DNA of 64,000 nt, taken from assembly GCF_041146795.1 (NCBI RefSeq), contig NC_135175.1, positions 23,599,075 through 23,663,074 of the forward strand, read 5' to 3'. The notes beneath the pieces are model-generated. The model had not been told where the DNA came from. It ran no database searches and saw nothing but the letters and a program-made list of their open reading frames with translations. The translations under genes and the position numbers were made by a program. The stretch comes from Maylandia zebra. Its lineage: Eukaryota > Chordata > Actinopteri > Cichliformes > Cichlidae. Below, one piece after another: positions 13,801 through 25,800 of this stretch (position 1 is its first letter; each line of letters opens with the position of its first letter).

Positions 13801-16800
13801 TTGGTTGCTAAGGGTCTGCCACCTAGTGTGGTAGCGACGATTCAGAGCGCCAGGGCCTCGTCTACTAGAGGCTTGTACGCTTACAAATGGCGAGCCTTCG
13901 AGCGATGGTGCCAGGGCCGCCACACTCTCCCATTTCAGTGCTCTATTGTGGATGTTTTGACATTCCTGCAGGAGCTGTTGGATAAAGGCCTTTCGTTTTC
14001 GACGATCAAGGTTTATTTAGCGGCTATATCTGCTTGTCATATCGGTTTTGACGGGGTGACACCAGGTGCGCATCCCCTCGCCGTGCGTTTTCTGAAAGGG
14101 GTTCGCCGGCTGAGGCCCGTGCTTAAGTCCAGTGTCCCTGCTTGGGACTTGTCTTTGGTGCTGGAGGCCCTTTGTGGCCCTCCGTTTGAACCCGTTGAGT
14201 CGGTAGATATGAAACTTCTTTCGTATAAGACCGCATTACTTCTCGCTTTGGCCTCGGCGAAGCGAGTGGGGGACCTTCATGCGCTGTCTGTGCATCCTGC
14301 CTGCACACAGTTTTCTCCTGATGGCCGCAGGGTCGTATTGCGTCCGAATGCCGCCTATCTTCCCAAGGTCATGCCTGCATCTTATAGTTCGATGGAGTTT
14401 GAGTTGCTGAGCTTTTGCTCCCCTCCTTTTGAATCTGAGGAGCAGAGGAGGGTGCATTCTCTTTGTCCGGTGCGTGCGCTACGCACCTACATTGAGCGCA
14501 CTCGGGATGTGCGTTTGTGTGACCAGTTGTTTGTCTGCTTCGCTAATCCGAATAGAGGTAGAGCTCTGTCCAGACAGAGGCTGTCCCACTGGATTGTAGA
14601 AGCTATCTCGCTGGCATACAGCACCGGAGGTTTTGCGTTGCCCCACGGGGTGGGAGCTCATTCCACCAGGGGGATGGCGACCTCATGGGCTCTTTTTAGA
14701 GGGGTGCCTGTGGCTGATATTTGTGCAGCGGCTAATTGGGCGTCGCCGCACACTTTTGTGCGGTTTTATCGGTTGGACGTTACAGCCCCTTCGGTGGCTC
14801 ATGCTGTCCTTTCTGCTGGGTCTACCACTCACTGAGGATGTGGTGGTCCCGTTCCGGTTCGGTGGCTGCTCTGCGGGGCGTGTATATAGGTCCCATACTT
14901 ATGTGTTGTACCGAGTGAATCGACTGAAAGGGAACGAATAGTTATGTCTATAACTTCTGTTCCCTGAAGGAGAGGAACGAGGTACAACACAGGGTGGCCC
15001 CACTGAGCAGTTGGCTCGGTGAAGAGCGGCTATCGAACTGAGGGATGACGGTGATGGCAGCGGCTATATGTGCGGGCGGGGCCTTGCGCGTGTCATCACA
15101 CGTCATCTGCCGTAAAGGCGTGAATAAAGGTTTCTTCAGCCAGGACACGCGAGGGCGTGATATCCCATACTTATGTGTTGTACCTCGTTCCTCTCCTTCA
15201 GGGAACAGAAGTTATAGACATAACTATTCGTTTCTACTTCTACCAGTCTCCTCACAGCTGCATTCACATAACATTTACTTAGACTAATCTGTGTCACTAC
15301 CTAGTGTCTACTTTATCTGTGTATTTGTCTGGCAAATATGAGCTACAGAAGAAGAAATGTGGAAATGCTGGCCCAACAAGCATCAAGTCCTTATCCTGAA
15401 TTCCTGAGCTTTAACATGATCGGGTTCTTCAACACAAAGGCACAAAAGGTGTTCTCAGAACTGTATTGTTCTATAGATGTGCCATTGTTAACTGCCTTTT
15501 TAAAGCAATCAAGTGACCCATCATTTCACTTTAGAAAAACCTGAAACCAATATTGTACTTCTGCATGCAAAAGTAGGGAAAATATGACAACAATTCAGGA
15601 CGGCACAACAAAGGCTCAGACAGTCAGTGCGATCATCCATCTTCATGCACATTTTTTCAAAAACCACAGTTCACTTTGCACGTCTGATAGCCATCACGAT
15701 CACATGACTGGATGGTGCACTTGAGGACCGGCACAGGTGAGACACAGGGTGTACGTTCTGTACATGCAGTCCATTTTTCCCACATTACCTTCAGCGCCTT
15801 AAAGACTGAGACTTGCTTCAACCCGTCATAGGTGAAATCTGACAGGTTGCTCTTTAAGCCACAAGGAGATTTGGGGGAGAAAATCACACCCACAGTTAGT
15901 AGGACGGGAATGACTCGGCATGGGTAAGAGACATGAGGGGGGGGGGAAAGGCCCACAAAAAACGTGTTGAAATTTGTGCTGAAATATGAATAGCATGGAT
16001 AACTGTTAGATAAATCAGACGCAGCAGATATTGGGCTGATATTGGAGCAGGGCATACAGCTAACAATGAAAACATATGTCAAAATAATGAGGATGTTCCC
16101 TATAGGGGAGACTTAAAGGTGCTGGATCTTTTTTAACAAGCTACAGACTTTCTGTATCTGTACAGCTATACACTAATGTGAAACATCATTATGAGCTCTG
16201 CCAGCGAGCTCTTTCTACGCCTGACATTTTATACTTGGGCCTTGAACTGAGCAACTGATTAAGAAGAATATGCTGCAGGCTAACTAGCAGGCACAGTATA
16301 GCTGAGTCCTTGAAGTGAAGTGTCTGCCTCATGTTACTGGTTATTTTTCAGTAAACATTCCTTCACAACCATGCAGCTAACGCATGCTTTATGATTCATG
16401 TTTGCACGGGCTCAACCCAACCCAACATTGCATACCGCTACTGCTAGCACTATAAAGATGGAAAAGTACCGGGGAACTCACACATATTGTTTTATACTCT
16501 GAAGTATTGCTCTCACAAAAGACTAGGCCAGAAGCTCTCCTCTCACTTAAGTTTCCACAGCCTAAGCTGCCTGAGAAGACGCTCTTGGGTGAAGAGGAAA
16601 GAAAATTAAGAGGAAACGGGGAAGTTATGAGAACTGAAAGAGCTAAAGTATTTATATAATAAAGGTAAAAAAACAAACAAACAAACAAACAAACAAACAA
16701 ATATCAGACAAGAGGTCAATTTGACCAATTTGGGTATTATAAAACATTTTCTAATCTCATTACATAAACGTCAAAAATGCATTTAGTCAGCAATTTGAAG

Positions 16801-19800
16801 GTTCAAGTTTATCCTCTAACAAAAGCAAAACAATATTGCCCAATATAGCCCTAACACAGAATCCTTGAGCTTTACCGACACTTTATTAGGTATACCTTGT
16901 GAGTACCAAGTTAGACCTCATTTTGGCTTCAGGAAAGCGTTAATTGATGGAAACAGTCCTCTGATTTTTGGTAAATACTGACATGATATTATCACACAGT
17001 CGCTGAAGACCGGCTGACTGAACACCGATCATGGAAATCTTCTGTTCCACTACACAAAAAAAGCTGCTCTATTGGACTGATATCTGGTGACTGTGGAGAC
17101 CATTTGAGTATAGTTAACTCATTGTCATTTTCAAGGAACCAGTTTGAGATGATCTGAGCTTTGTGACATGGTGTGTTATCATCTAGGAAGCAGCCATCTG
17201 AAGATGGGTACGCTATGGTCATAAAGAGATGGACATAGTCAGCAACAATACTCAGGTAGGCTGTGGAGTTTAAATGATGCTCACTTGGTACTAAGGAACC
17301 CAAAGTGTGTCAAGAAAATCTTGGTTTCCTTTTTTTTAGGTCACAGGAGTGGCACTCAGTGCATTCAGAGATGCTGTTCTGAACACCTTGGTTGTAACAA
17401 GTGGTTATTTGAGTTATTATTACCTTCCTACCAGTTTTAAGCAGTCTGGTCATTCTCATCTGACCTTTGGCATCAACTAGGGATTTTCACCCAGAGAACT
17501 GCAGCTCACTGGATATTTTCTCTTTTTCAGACCATTCTCTGCAAACCCAGGAGACGGCTGTGTGGGAAAATCCCAGTAAATCAGCACATTCTGAAATACT
17601 CAGACAACCCTGCCTAGCATCTTTCTTCCCCATTCTGATGCTCAGTTTGAATTTGACAAGGTCAACTTGACCATGTGCACTTGCCTATATACACTGACCT
17701 GCTGCCATGTGATTGGCTGATATAAATGAGTTAAACAAGTGTACCCAATAAAGTGTCTGGTAAGTATATAATGTCCTGGAAAAAATATGAAAATGCTTTT
17801 TGTAGTAGACTAATGCAATCACTTCAGTCACAAATAAAAAAAAAACTATAGTAAAAGTATGTGAATCTTTACTACACAGACCACTAATCTTTGCTGTTTT
17901 GGGTAAAGAACAAGAAGCCTGTGTAAGCCTAAAGCTATATTTTTGCACAAGCTACAGCGTCAAACTAAAGTGAGCATTGCATCATCTTACTGGCAGGTTC
18001 TTTGCCGAGTCCAGATAGACCACCAGCAGCGCAGATGACAGTCCGTCGTTGGCAAGGCTTCTGTCTGCACGCACGCTTTGCAGAACCTAAACATGAAGGA
18101 CAAGTTAGACATGTTTTACAGCTGCAAATGCAGAGAACACGTCCTTGTGTTAAAGCGATGAAGCCTTATTGTTACATGCAGTACCTGGTCCAATTTCTCA
18201 GAAGTGGAGAGCAGCGATAGCCACTCCAGTTTCAGGTGGAGTTTCCCAGTAGTTGCTTCTTCAAGATCAAACCACTGCAACAATGTGGCCAAACAAGTAC
18301 GTCAATATTTCCATTCAGTCGATGACAGGAACAAACCAGGCTTAAAAATCATTTGTAAAGCTTTTAGGAGCTGTGCTAAAACAGAACAATTTGGTGGTTT
18401 AGTTTACTGCGAAGATTTAGATGATCAGATCAGTGCCTATCTCAAATCTGCATGGACTCTCAAACACCTTAAATCCAAAGGTAACAAACTCATAATTACC
18501 TAATCATTTCTATCATTACTATATATCAGTCAACATATCCAGTGTTATTATAGTTAGCTAAACATAAACTAAAAAGTAAAACTAGAAGTGAAAATAAAAC
18601 ATTTAAGTACTACAATAAAAATAGAAACAGACTCTTGGTAAAAAAGTAACTGAAACACTTTTGTGAACTTTGAAAAGCAACTAATGGAAGTTAAAAAAAA
18701 TATAGTGGAAGTTTTAATATTTGTTACTTTAGTAAAACTTTATCAGAAATTGCCTGATTAGGCTTTGATGGACGTTTTTACTCATCAGACTCCAGATGTC
18801 TACAAGGCTGTGAGTCAACTGCTTTCAAAAGGTTCTGCCTCTGACATATGGCTACCATACCATAGTGATTAAAAAACTAAAAACTAAAACTCAACTTAAT
18901 AAAAGCTGAAGTAAAACTAACAAAATAAACTCAAACAAGCAAAGTTGCTGTGCTCACCAACTGAAACTAAGCCGGCGTACTCTCCAATAATCCCAGTTTT
19001 TACAGGGATTATGTGTCACCAAAGTAACTTCGTTTAAGGCTGGCAGAGGTGAGTCGACATATAAAGTGTTAACGAGTGAACTTTAGAGTTGCTGGTGGGT
19101 GTCATTCATGGCTAAAGTCTGGTTAGCTGTTTACCTGTCACATCTTACTCCTTACAAGAAAGCAATATGACTGAGCCTGACGGTTACTTTAAGATGTATA
19201 ATTTATACGCTTTAAAGTAATTAAACTGATAATATTATTGTGAACAAAGCAGCTTACCATATCAACTTTCTGTTCTTTGTGCAGCTCTGTCATATCAATC
19301 ATGAGGCTGTAAATAAGGACAAATAATTATGGAAATTGGGACAGCAAACAGTAAAATCGCACCAATTAATCTAAACACAGGGGGTCCAGATATCGATTGA
19401 CTGCTTTGTGTTAATAGCACTGTGTGTAGCATTACAGCCTTGGGGTAAAAATCAATGAAATTTGCCCTTGGGCCGGTAACTGGGGATAACACTTCTACAC
19501 TTCCATTATGAGTAAACATAGCTGTATTTATCTTAATTTTGTTGACTATATGTCCCGCAATACATCAAAGATTGCTCTTACCAGTTATCAGCGCTGGTAC
19601 ACCAGAGCTTTGTTTTAAATGAAATAAGTGCAATAACATCTCAGCGGGTTAGGAAATGACAAAGACACTCACCTCCCCAGGAAGTCATCTTGGTCTGGAT
19701 CCTCATCAAATAGCTCAATCTCAAGATGCTGACCTGAGTGCTCATACACCAGTGCCTGATGAACACAAGAACAAACTGAAGCTCATTCAAACTGGCACAG

Positions 19801-22800
19801 GAGGTCAATAAATAGATTACCTGTCATGCAAACCAGCAGGAGGTATAAATAAGACAAGTGGAAAACAATGGCACATAACAATGGGAAACAGACTAGCTTT
19901 TTCGGTGGCAACAAACGACCGTAAAAGCTCTTCCTGCTCTAAAAGACATCCCCAACTCTCACCTCGTACACTTCGTTCCACTTGGGATTAAGGCTTTCCT
20001 TAATTGTCTTGCTCTGAAACAGCTGGTTGCCGATCTGCAGGATACCATAGGGGTCAGACTTGCCTTTGATCAACCCTCCCAGAAATGTATCCTTCCCTTC
20101 TAGATCTTGAGCCTCCAGGAAGTGAATCCTTAGGACTCCCTGTGGAGCCATGCAGACACATGTGTTAAAGTCTGAAAAAGCTTATAGAGTTTATAAGACG
20201 TGAAGATTTCTGTAATGGGAGGACATTAGTAGTATAAGAGGAAACATGACTCATTACCACAATAAAGTAATAACAAAAATACTAATTCATTTCACAATTC
20301 ATAATTTAGCAGACTTTATTTAAATGTGTGGTTTGTAAAAAACGCACCACAATAAAACATAACAGCTACTTTAATATTTAAGAAAAAGAAATGCAAATTT
20401 ATGTAAATTTAATAAGCTAACCTTTACTTACATACACATACATATACCTAGAATGTATTAGCATATATGTATGTGTATATATATATATATATATATATCC
20501 CATGATTACCTGGATAAATAGAGGACTAATCTAGACTTTCTACTGCAGAATAGGGCTTTTATTTTGTTTAATTTTTCCATTGTCAAATGTTTTTCCTTTC
20601 TTTAATATTTAATAAAAACATTTGCCTGAAAGAAAGCAGTAAGAATTGCCACTGATATATAAAATCAGACCTGCGTTTATTTTCTTATTTTCTTGCCTAA
20701 GTATTGTGCGGCACATTATCTACTTTTAATTTTCCTACTGAGTTTTTAATGGATTAACATATTAAATGTCTTTATTTTAAAATACAAGGCCTTATTAACC
20801 TAAAAGTGATGGTGGATATAACAAGGCTACATTGTTATCATGGAAATCATTCCATCACATATGCTTCCTTGCCAGATGAAAGTCTAGTAAATAAAGATGA
20901 CCATTAAAGTCAAGGAGGTAGGACCTGTTGCTCAAGGCTCCTTGGAAGTAAAATATAAAGAAATGAGGGGTGACTCAGAGTTTATCAAAGTACTGTATAT
21001 GTGACGCATAGTACTGTATGTTGGCAAAACATCCTGCCGTCTGATATCAGAAAGACAAGTTCTTTGTTATCTTTTCAATGTCTCCTTTTTTTCCAAAGGC
21101 TGTAATGAATATATGATGTGTGGTAAGATTTTAGTTGTTTCTTTTTTATTCCTGTTTTGAACCCTTGAAACCTTTTTAAATATAATAAGGATGTGGCCTG
21201 CAGTGAAACTTTTTTCATTTTGTTGCCATGGATACAAGTTCCAGGAATACAACCTTTGCTGCATTTTTTATTGTTATGGTTCTTTAGTTTTATTCTGCGT
21301 TAGCACTGAGAATTAACTACAAAACCCTGGGAGATATTTTTTACTACTGACGAGCTTTAACGTACTAACCATGAGCTCCTCGTGTGAAACTGTCTGCTTA
21401 CGAACTATTAAAACACTTAGAAGAGCAGCTCATCCTTATTGGATGTATTGTAACAAGTGCATTTGTACCTTTGGCATTGGAAAGCGCAGCTTGGCCAGCT
21501 CCACCGTTCCGACCAGTGGGATAGTGATTCGGTTGGGCAATACCAAATAACTGCAGATAATGTCTTGAATCAGACTGTCAGAGAAGCCACTGTAAATACA
21601 AGGGAGGAGGTGGGGATGATGAGAGAGGGGAGAAAAAAAAGAAAATAAACAGAATGAAGCGATAAATTATTTAAAAGACAATAAGGGTGCCCTTGGGTTA
21701 TAAATGTTCTCTTTTAATCTAAGCATAGTTTAGCATGTTTCTGTTTAACATGCGCGACGACAGCAGGAAAATTGGAGTGAGTTCAAGCATGCTGCTGCTG
21801 TTAGCCAACAAACGTCTGAATGTCTGTCTGATCCACTAATGATTCAATGGTGAATGACAACAATGACAGTGAGGTCACAGGATGACATTTCCATCAGACG
21901 TTTCCTTTATTCATTTACTTACTGTGGCACAGCTGGAAAATTGCAATCATGGCTAGCAAAAAAAATCAAATTACAATAAAACTTATCGTGCTGGGTTATT
22001 GCTCAGCATGTCCCTCGAAGAATGGTTATTATTATTATGGGCCAGATGTCCATATATATTATAATGTGACCATTGTAATCAGGGGCATTTGTAAATTGTC
22101 TAAGACATCACCTGGAAGTGGATGTTTTCTGAGGACACCTATAAACACAATCTTTAAAATAGTCTGCAAAGAAAGAAAAGTACAAAAATGTAAGCTGATG
22201 AAAAGTGGGTGAATTTTTTTTAAACTAGACATTTGCTAACACACACCTGATGTACTTGTGCTCTGTGCTTTCTAGGTGCCCACCAGTGAATACGTACAGC
22301 AGCTGAGTAACAGCCTCTATGTAATTGGTCTTATAAATTTAGGAAACTTGCATCATTGGTGTCTTACTGAATTAGGCCCAAGATATTTTCAGGTCTTCAA
22401 TGAAATGTTATTGTGTGATAAAATTTCAGTTTTAACAGTAAAACTCTACTTGCTACAGTGATCACTGCATGGAGAAACTACAGTAAACTCCATATTTAGT
22501 CAAAGTTTAACCTTTGGTTTTGTCATATAGAAATAACAACACAGAAATGTGTAATCTTTAACAATTAACAGTGTGTGTAATTTTAGACAAACAGAAACAT
22601 AAAGTCCAAAAACTGCAGTGACAAGCTATCAAACTATAGCTAGCTTGCCACAGCATTATCCGTTTCCTGTTTATTGTAACTTAATATTTAGGTGTACTGC
22701 ACTAATTAAATTTTATTTAAAGTAAGTTCTACCACTTAAACAAAGTCAATCTTGAAACAATCAAGAAAATAATGTAAAGTTATCACTGGGGATAAATGAT

Positions 22801-25800
22801 AAATTCTAGCTGGTGAAAGCTAGGCTAAGGCTAGCTAAGGCTAAGGCTTAGCTAAGGCTAATTCACCTACTTTTCTCTTGTGTAATTAAAAACTTTAACC
22901 TATTGCTCAAACAGCCTAGGTGGTCATACCACATAAATAAGGCATTAGTTAAATGAATTTATAATTAACATAAAGTTATAAAATAAAATAAAAATGGTTT
23001 TCTTAACGTACTGAAAAACCACATTTGTATTTAATGCATTTTTAGGCTCTTCATTTTGCTTCTTCTAAAGGCTTTGATGATTATTAATTGCTCTATATTA
23101 GCTAGGTTAACTCCTTTCCTTGCTTTTCAAAGGTGCCACACAATTTAATTTCCATGATTATTAGACTCACAACCCCTCTATAACACTCTAACTCCTAACT
23201 CCTGTGACAGCACACCTAACCCTAACAAGCATCACCAAACACAGGCTAAAGGCCAAATGATCCATCAACTGAAAACATCGGTCAGCACAAAGCCCAAAAT
23301 CCATAGCAAACGCTGGGCTCAATTACTTTTTTGTATCAGCCATAGGCTGCACATTGATTAAGCAAAAGATTCAAATACCAAGAAGTAAATTAAACTACTT
23401 TCTAAATATCGCACAACTCAGGTTTCAGAAAATTATACATCGTCACGAGCTATTTGCCATTTGAGTAAAAAGAGCACCCAAGTTTGCTGGATTGTCATGT
23501 AATTAACAATGCGAAGGTTATGAACAGATTACATTAGAGGACAGTTAAAGCTCATTTATAAATATCTGTAATTCATTATAATCTTGCAGGAATACATGTA
23601 ATGTGTCAGGAATCTCAGGCTGTCCTGCAAAACCAATAAAAACCTTCAAAGGAAAAAAAAACTCTGGTGTGATACTAAAGCTGCACAGACACCAGATGAA
23701 AAAACAAAACATAATTTTAGCTTTCATTCATTTGATCAATCCTCAGCTTCTCTTTAGGTGAAAAACACGCATTGACTTTAGGATTCAGTGGCAGGGTGCT
23801 GATCAGAGCTGGAGCTTTTCTCCATCTAAGAGCTGAGGGTGTAAAGGGATTCCTGCCACATCAGCACTATTTCTGCTGCTCCCTCAGCGCAAACACTGGA
23901 ACACCCCCCTGTCCCTGCCTTTGTGTTTATCTATTCACTTTAGCACTCTCAACACTCAAGACTGCACACTCAACACTTATAATGCTCACATAATGCACAC
24001 TGGTAATGTGTTTTATCTTCCACTGACTCACATCGACAGCAAATATCCATCACTGCGATGTACAGCAATGCTTCAGCCATGTTAACTTTGTTCTGGCTGA
24101 TTGCAGAAGCAAATGACCATTAAACAGATTGCCATTAAATTCTACACAAGCATTTGTGATCCCTAAGAATGAATCCTAACAACTGTAGTGATTCCCTGCC
24201 TTTTTCTCTTGCTCAATTAGCTGGCAAAGGATTTCACTGATCCAGTAAATTATTACCACATCTTCTAAAGAGATTAGCACTTTAGACTCTACAAATATTC
24301 ATGGTCCCCAGAGTAAGACTTTAATGACTTTAATGATCAGTGACTTTCCCTCCACAATGAGGTTGAAATTTGGAGTAATGTGCCAGCAGCTACTGGATAG
24401 ATCGACACAGTAATTGTCACAGACGTTAACTGCAAATCACTTCACCAGAAGTTTATACTACTCTATACTGTGACAGCAAAACAACTGACTGTGTATTAAT
24501 GATGGATGGATACTGTGTTTGATTACAACCCACAGTGAAGTCTCAAACTGTCTCGAGTTGTCTTGGTGTTTTGAAAATGGACGATCTGACCGAGAAACCT
24601 TTAATTACAACGTTGGCATCGCGAGAGCACCAAATTGAATATTTCCTTTCAAATACAAGTTGAGATATGAGATGAGTTCAGGATCAAAAAATAAGGTCAG
24701 AAAACAAAAATAAACAAAGACAATATTACCCACCTTTGAAAAATGAAGCCCTCGTGGAAATGCCTTAGACCTCCATTTTATCTGAACACCACCAGATGCA
24801 ATACTTGTGGTTACAAAAAGACTTCCAGTCTTATAGAAATCTATGGGTATCACTTTGGGAATCACTGCACTAGCAACCTGTAAACTCTCAGTTATGCCTG
24901 CTGTTAATGATATCCCAGGTTATCCTTTTTTCCCCCTCTAACTGGGAGCATAATTTATGAGGCTAGCACTGCGTTGTATTAAATTATACTTGAGGGTACA
25001 GATGAAGGGAGCAAAGCTAATCACATTTCCATTAGCCTCAGCTTTGTTTTGTGCTAATACAAAACATTAAGAAGTTGATTATGGTTAATACTGACTCCAC
25101 TAAACAACAACATGTTATCACAGCTACTAATTAATGACAGTCTTAATATTATTAACAAGGTTTAAAAGAGGCCCACTGGGCAAGTCTTCAAGTGGACGGC
25201 TGACGCTGCGTGCGCTGTAGCTGTGATTTGGACCACGAAGACCCAGCTAACCCCTCACCCACATCAACACCCAGACTAACACGCCCACGTCTAGGCACAC
25301 AAGCTCTGTGGATCCATTTCACCCCCACAGAGAACTCAACAGAAGAGAGTCCACTGAGCTCTGCCTGTGTCAACATGTCTGTCAGCGTCAGGGGGGCGTT
25401 CAACAGGCAGCTGTAATCCCAGAAAACTACATTCAATATTCATGCATCTGTCAGCTTCTTTTTCAGCTGTAAAAAAAAAAAAGTACCACTCAAGATGGCA
25501 GCGTGTAATTGCGTCGGGCTGTTAGCAGCTCTTAATCAGCTCTCATTTATTTTCTGCTCAGCCCACACAACAACTCGAGGGAAAAAGACACTTAATACAA
25601 ACAAAACAAAACGGGTGAGGATAAGGAAAACGGCGGCGACAAACACCACTGAGCCGGCCTGTTTTATCCCAGTACGAGCATTAAACTGTTGTGTTAATCC
25701 TGTTTTTCGTGATGTGTGTGCAAACAGACATGCTGGATCATTTCACTTGATCTCATTGTTTGCTTCCAAATGTTTGAAAGAGATATGTTAATCTAAATCA

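Larger units (their letters stand above)
9582..15232 (+). mobile_element. DIRS-type tyrosine-recombinase retrotransposon, apparently intact
   Basis: A 5.65 kb element lying antisense to esyt2 inside its intron. It has 150-bp inverted terminal repeats (9605-9754 and 15035-15184), identical by eye. Unique outer tails are 9582-9604 and 15185-15232. The internal complementary region at 14891-14991 is complementary to both outer ends and joins them at AAC (14933-14935). GTT is found at both element borders (9582-9584 and 15230-15232), and there is no longer target duplication, as expected for tyrosine-recombinase insertion. It carries three frames: a gag-like ORF, RT/RNase H, and a C-terminal recombinase domain. 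Identical repeats and open frames suggest recent insertion. DIRS structure and integration logic are established knowledge; activity is inference. Confidence 0.95.
6824..17990. other. esyt2 intron 13, transposon-rich
   Basis: This 11.2 kb intron splits the C2B coding region. It holds a Tc1-like remnant (7392-7845), the DIRS retrotransposon (9582-15232), a CAAA microsatellite and a Tc1/mariner remnant (16875-17760). The stretches 7850-9580 and 15233-16660 show nothing I recognise. Confidence 0.85.

Noticed and set aside
9582..15232. Interpretation of the element as an LTR retrotransposon or retrovirus-like copy
   Set aside because: Repeats are inverted rather than direct, there is no protease or DDE integrase, and a tyrosine recombinase with Arg, His-x-x-Arg and Tyr is present.
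15657..16082. Minus-strand open frame of 141 codons
   Set aside because: Serine/proline-rich translation without motifs, located in an intron next to the DIRS element.
22815..22862. GCTAAGG repeats as a CRISPR-like or regulatory array
   Set aside because: Only a few irregular short units without spacers; a simple tandem repeat in a vertebrate intron.
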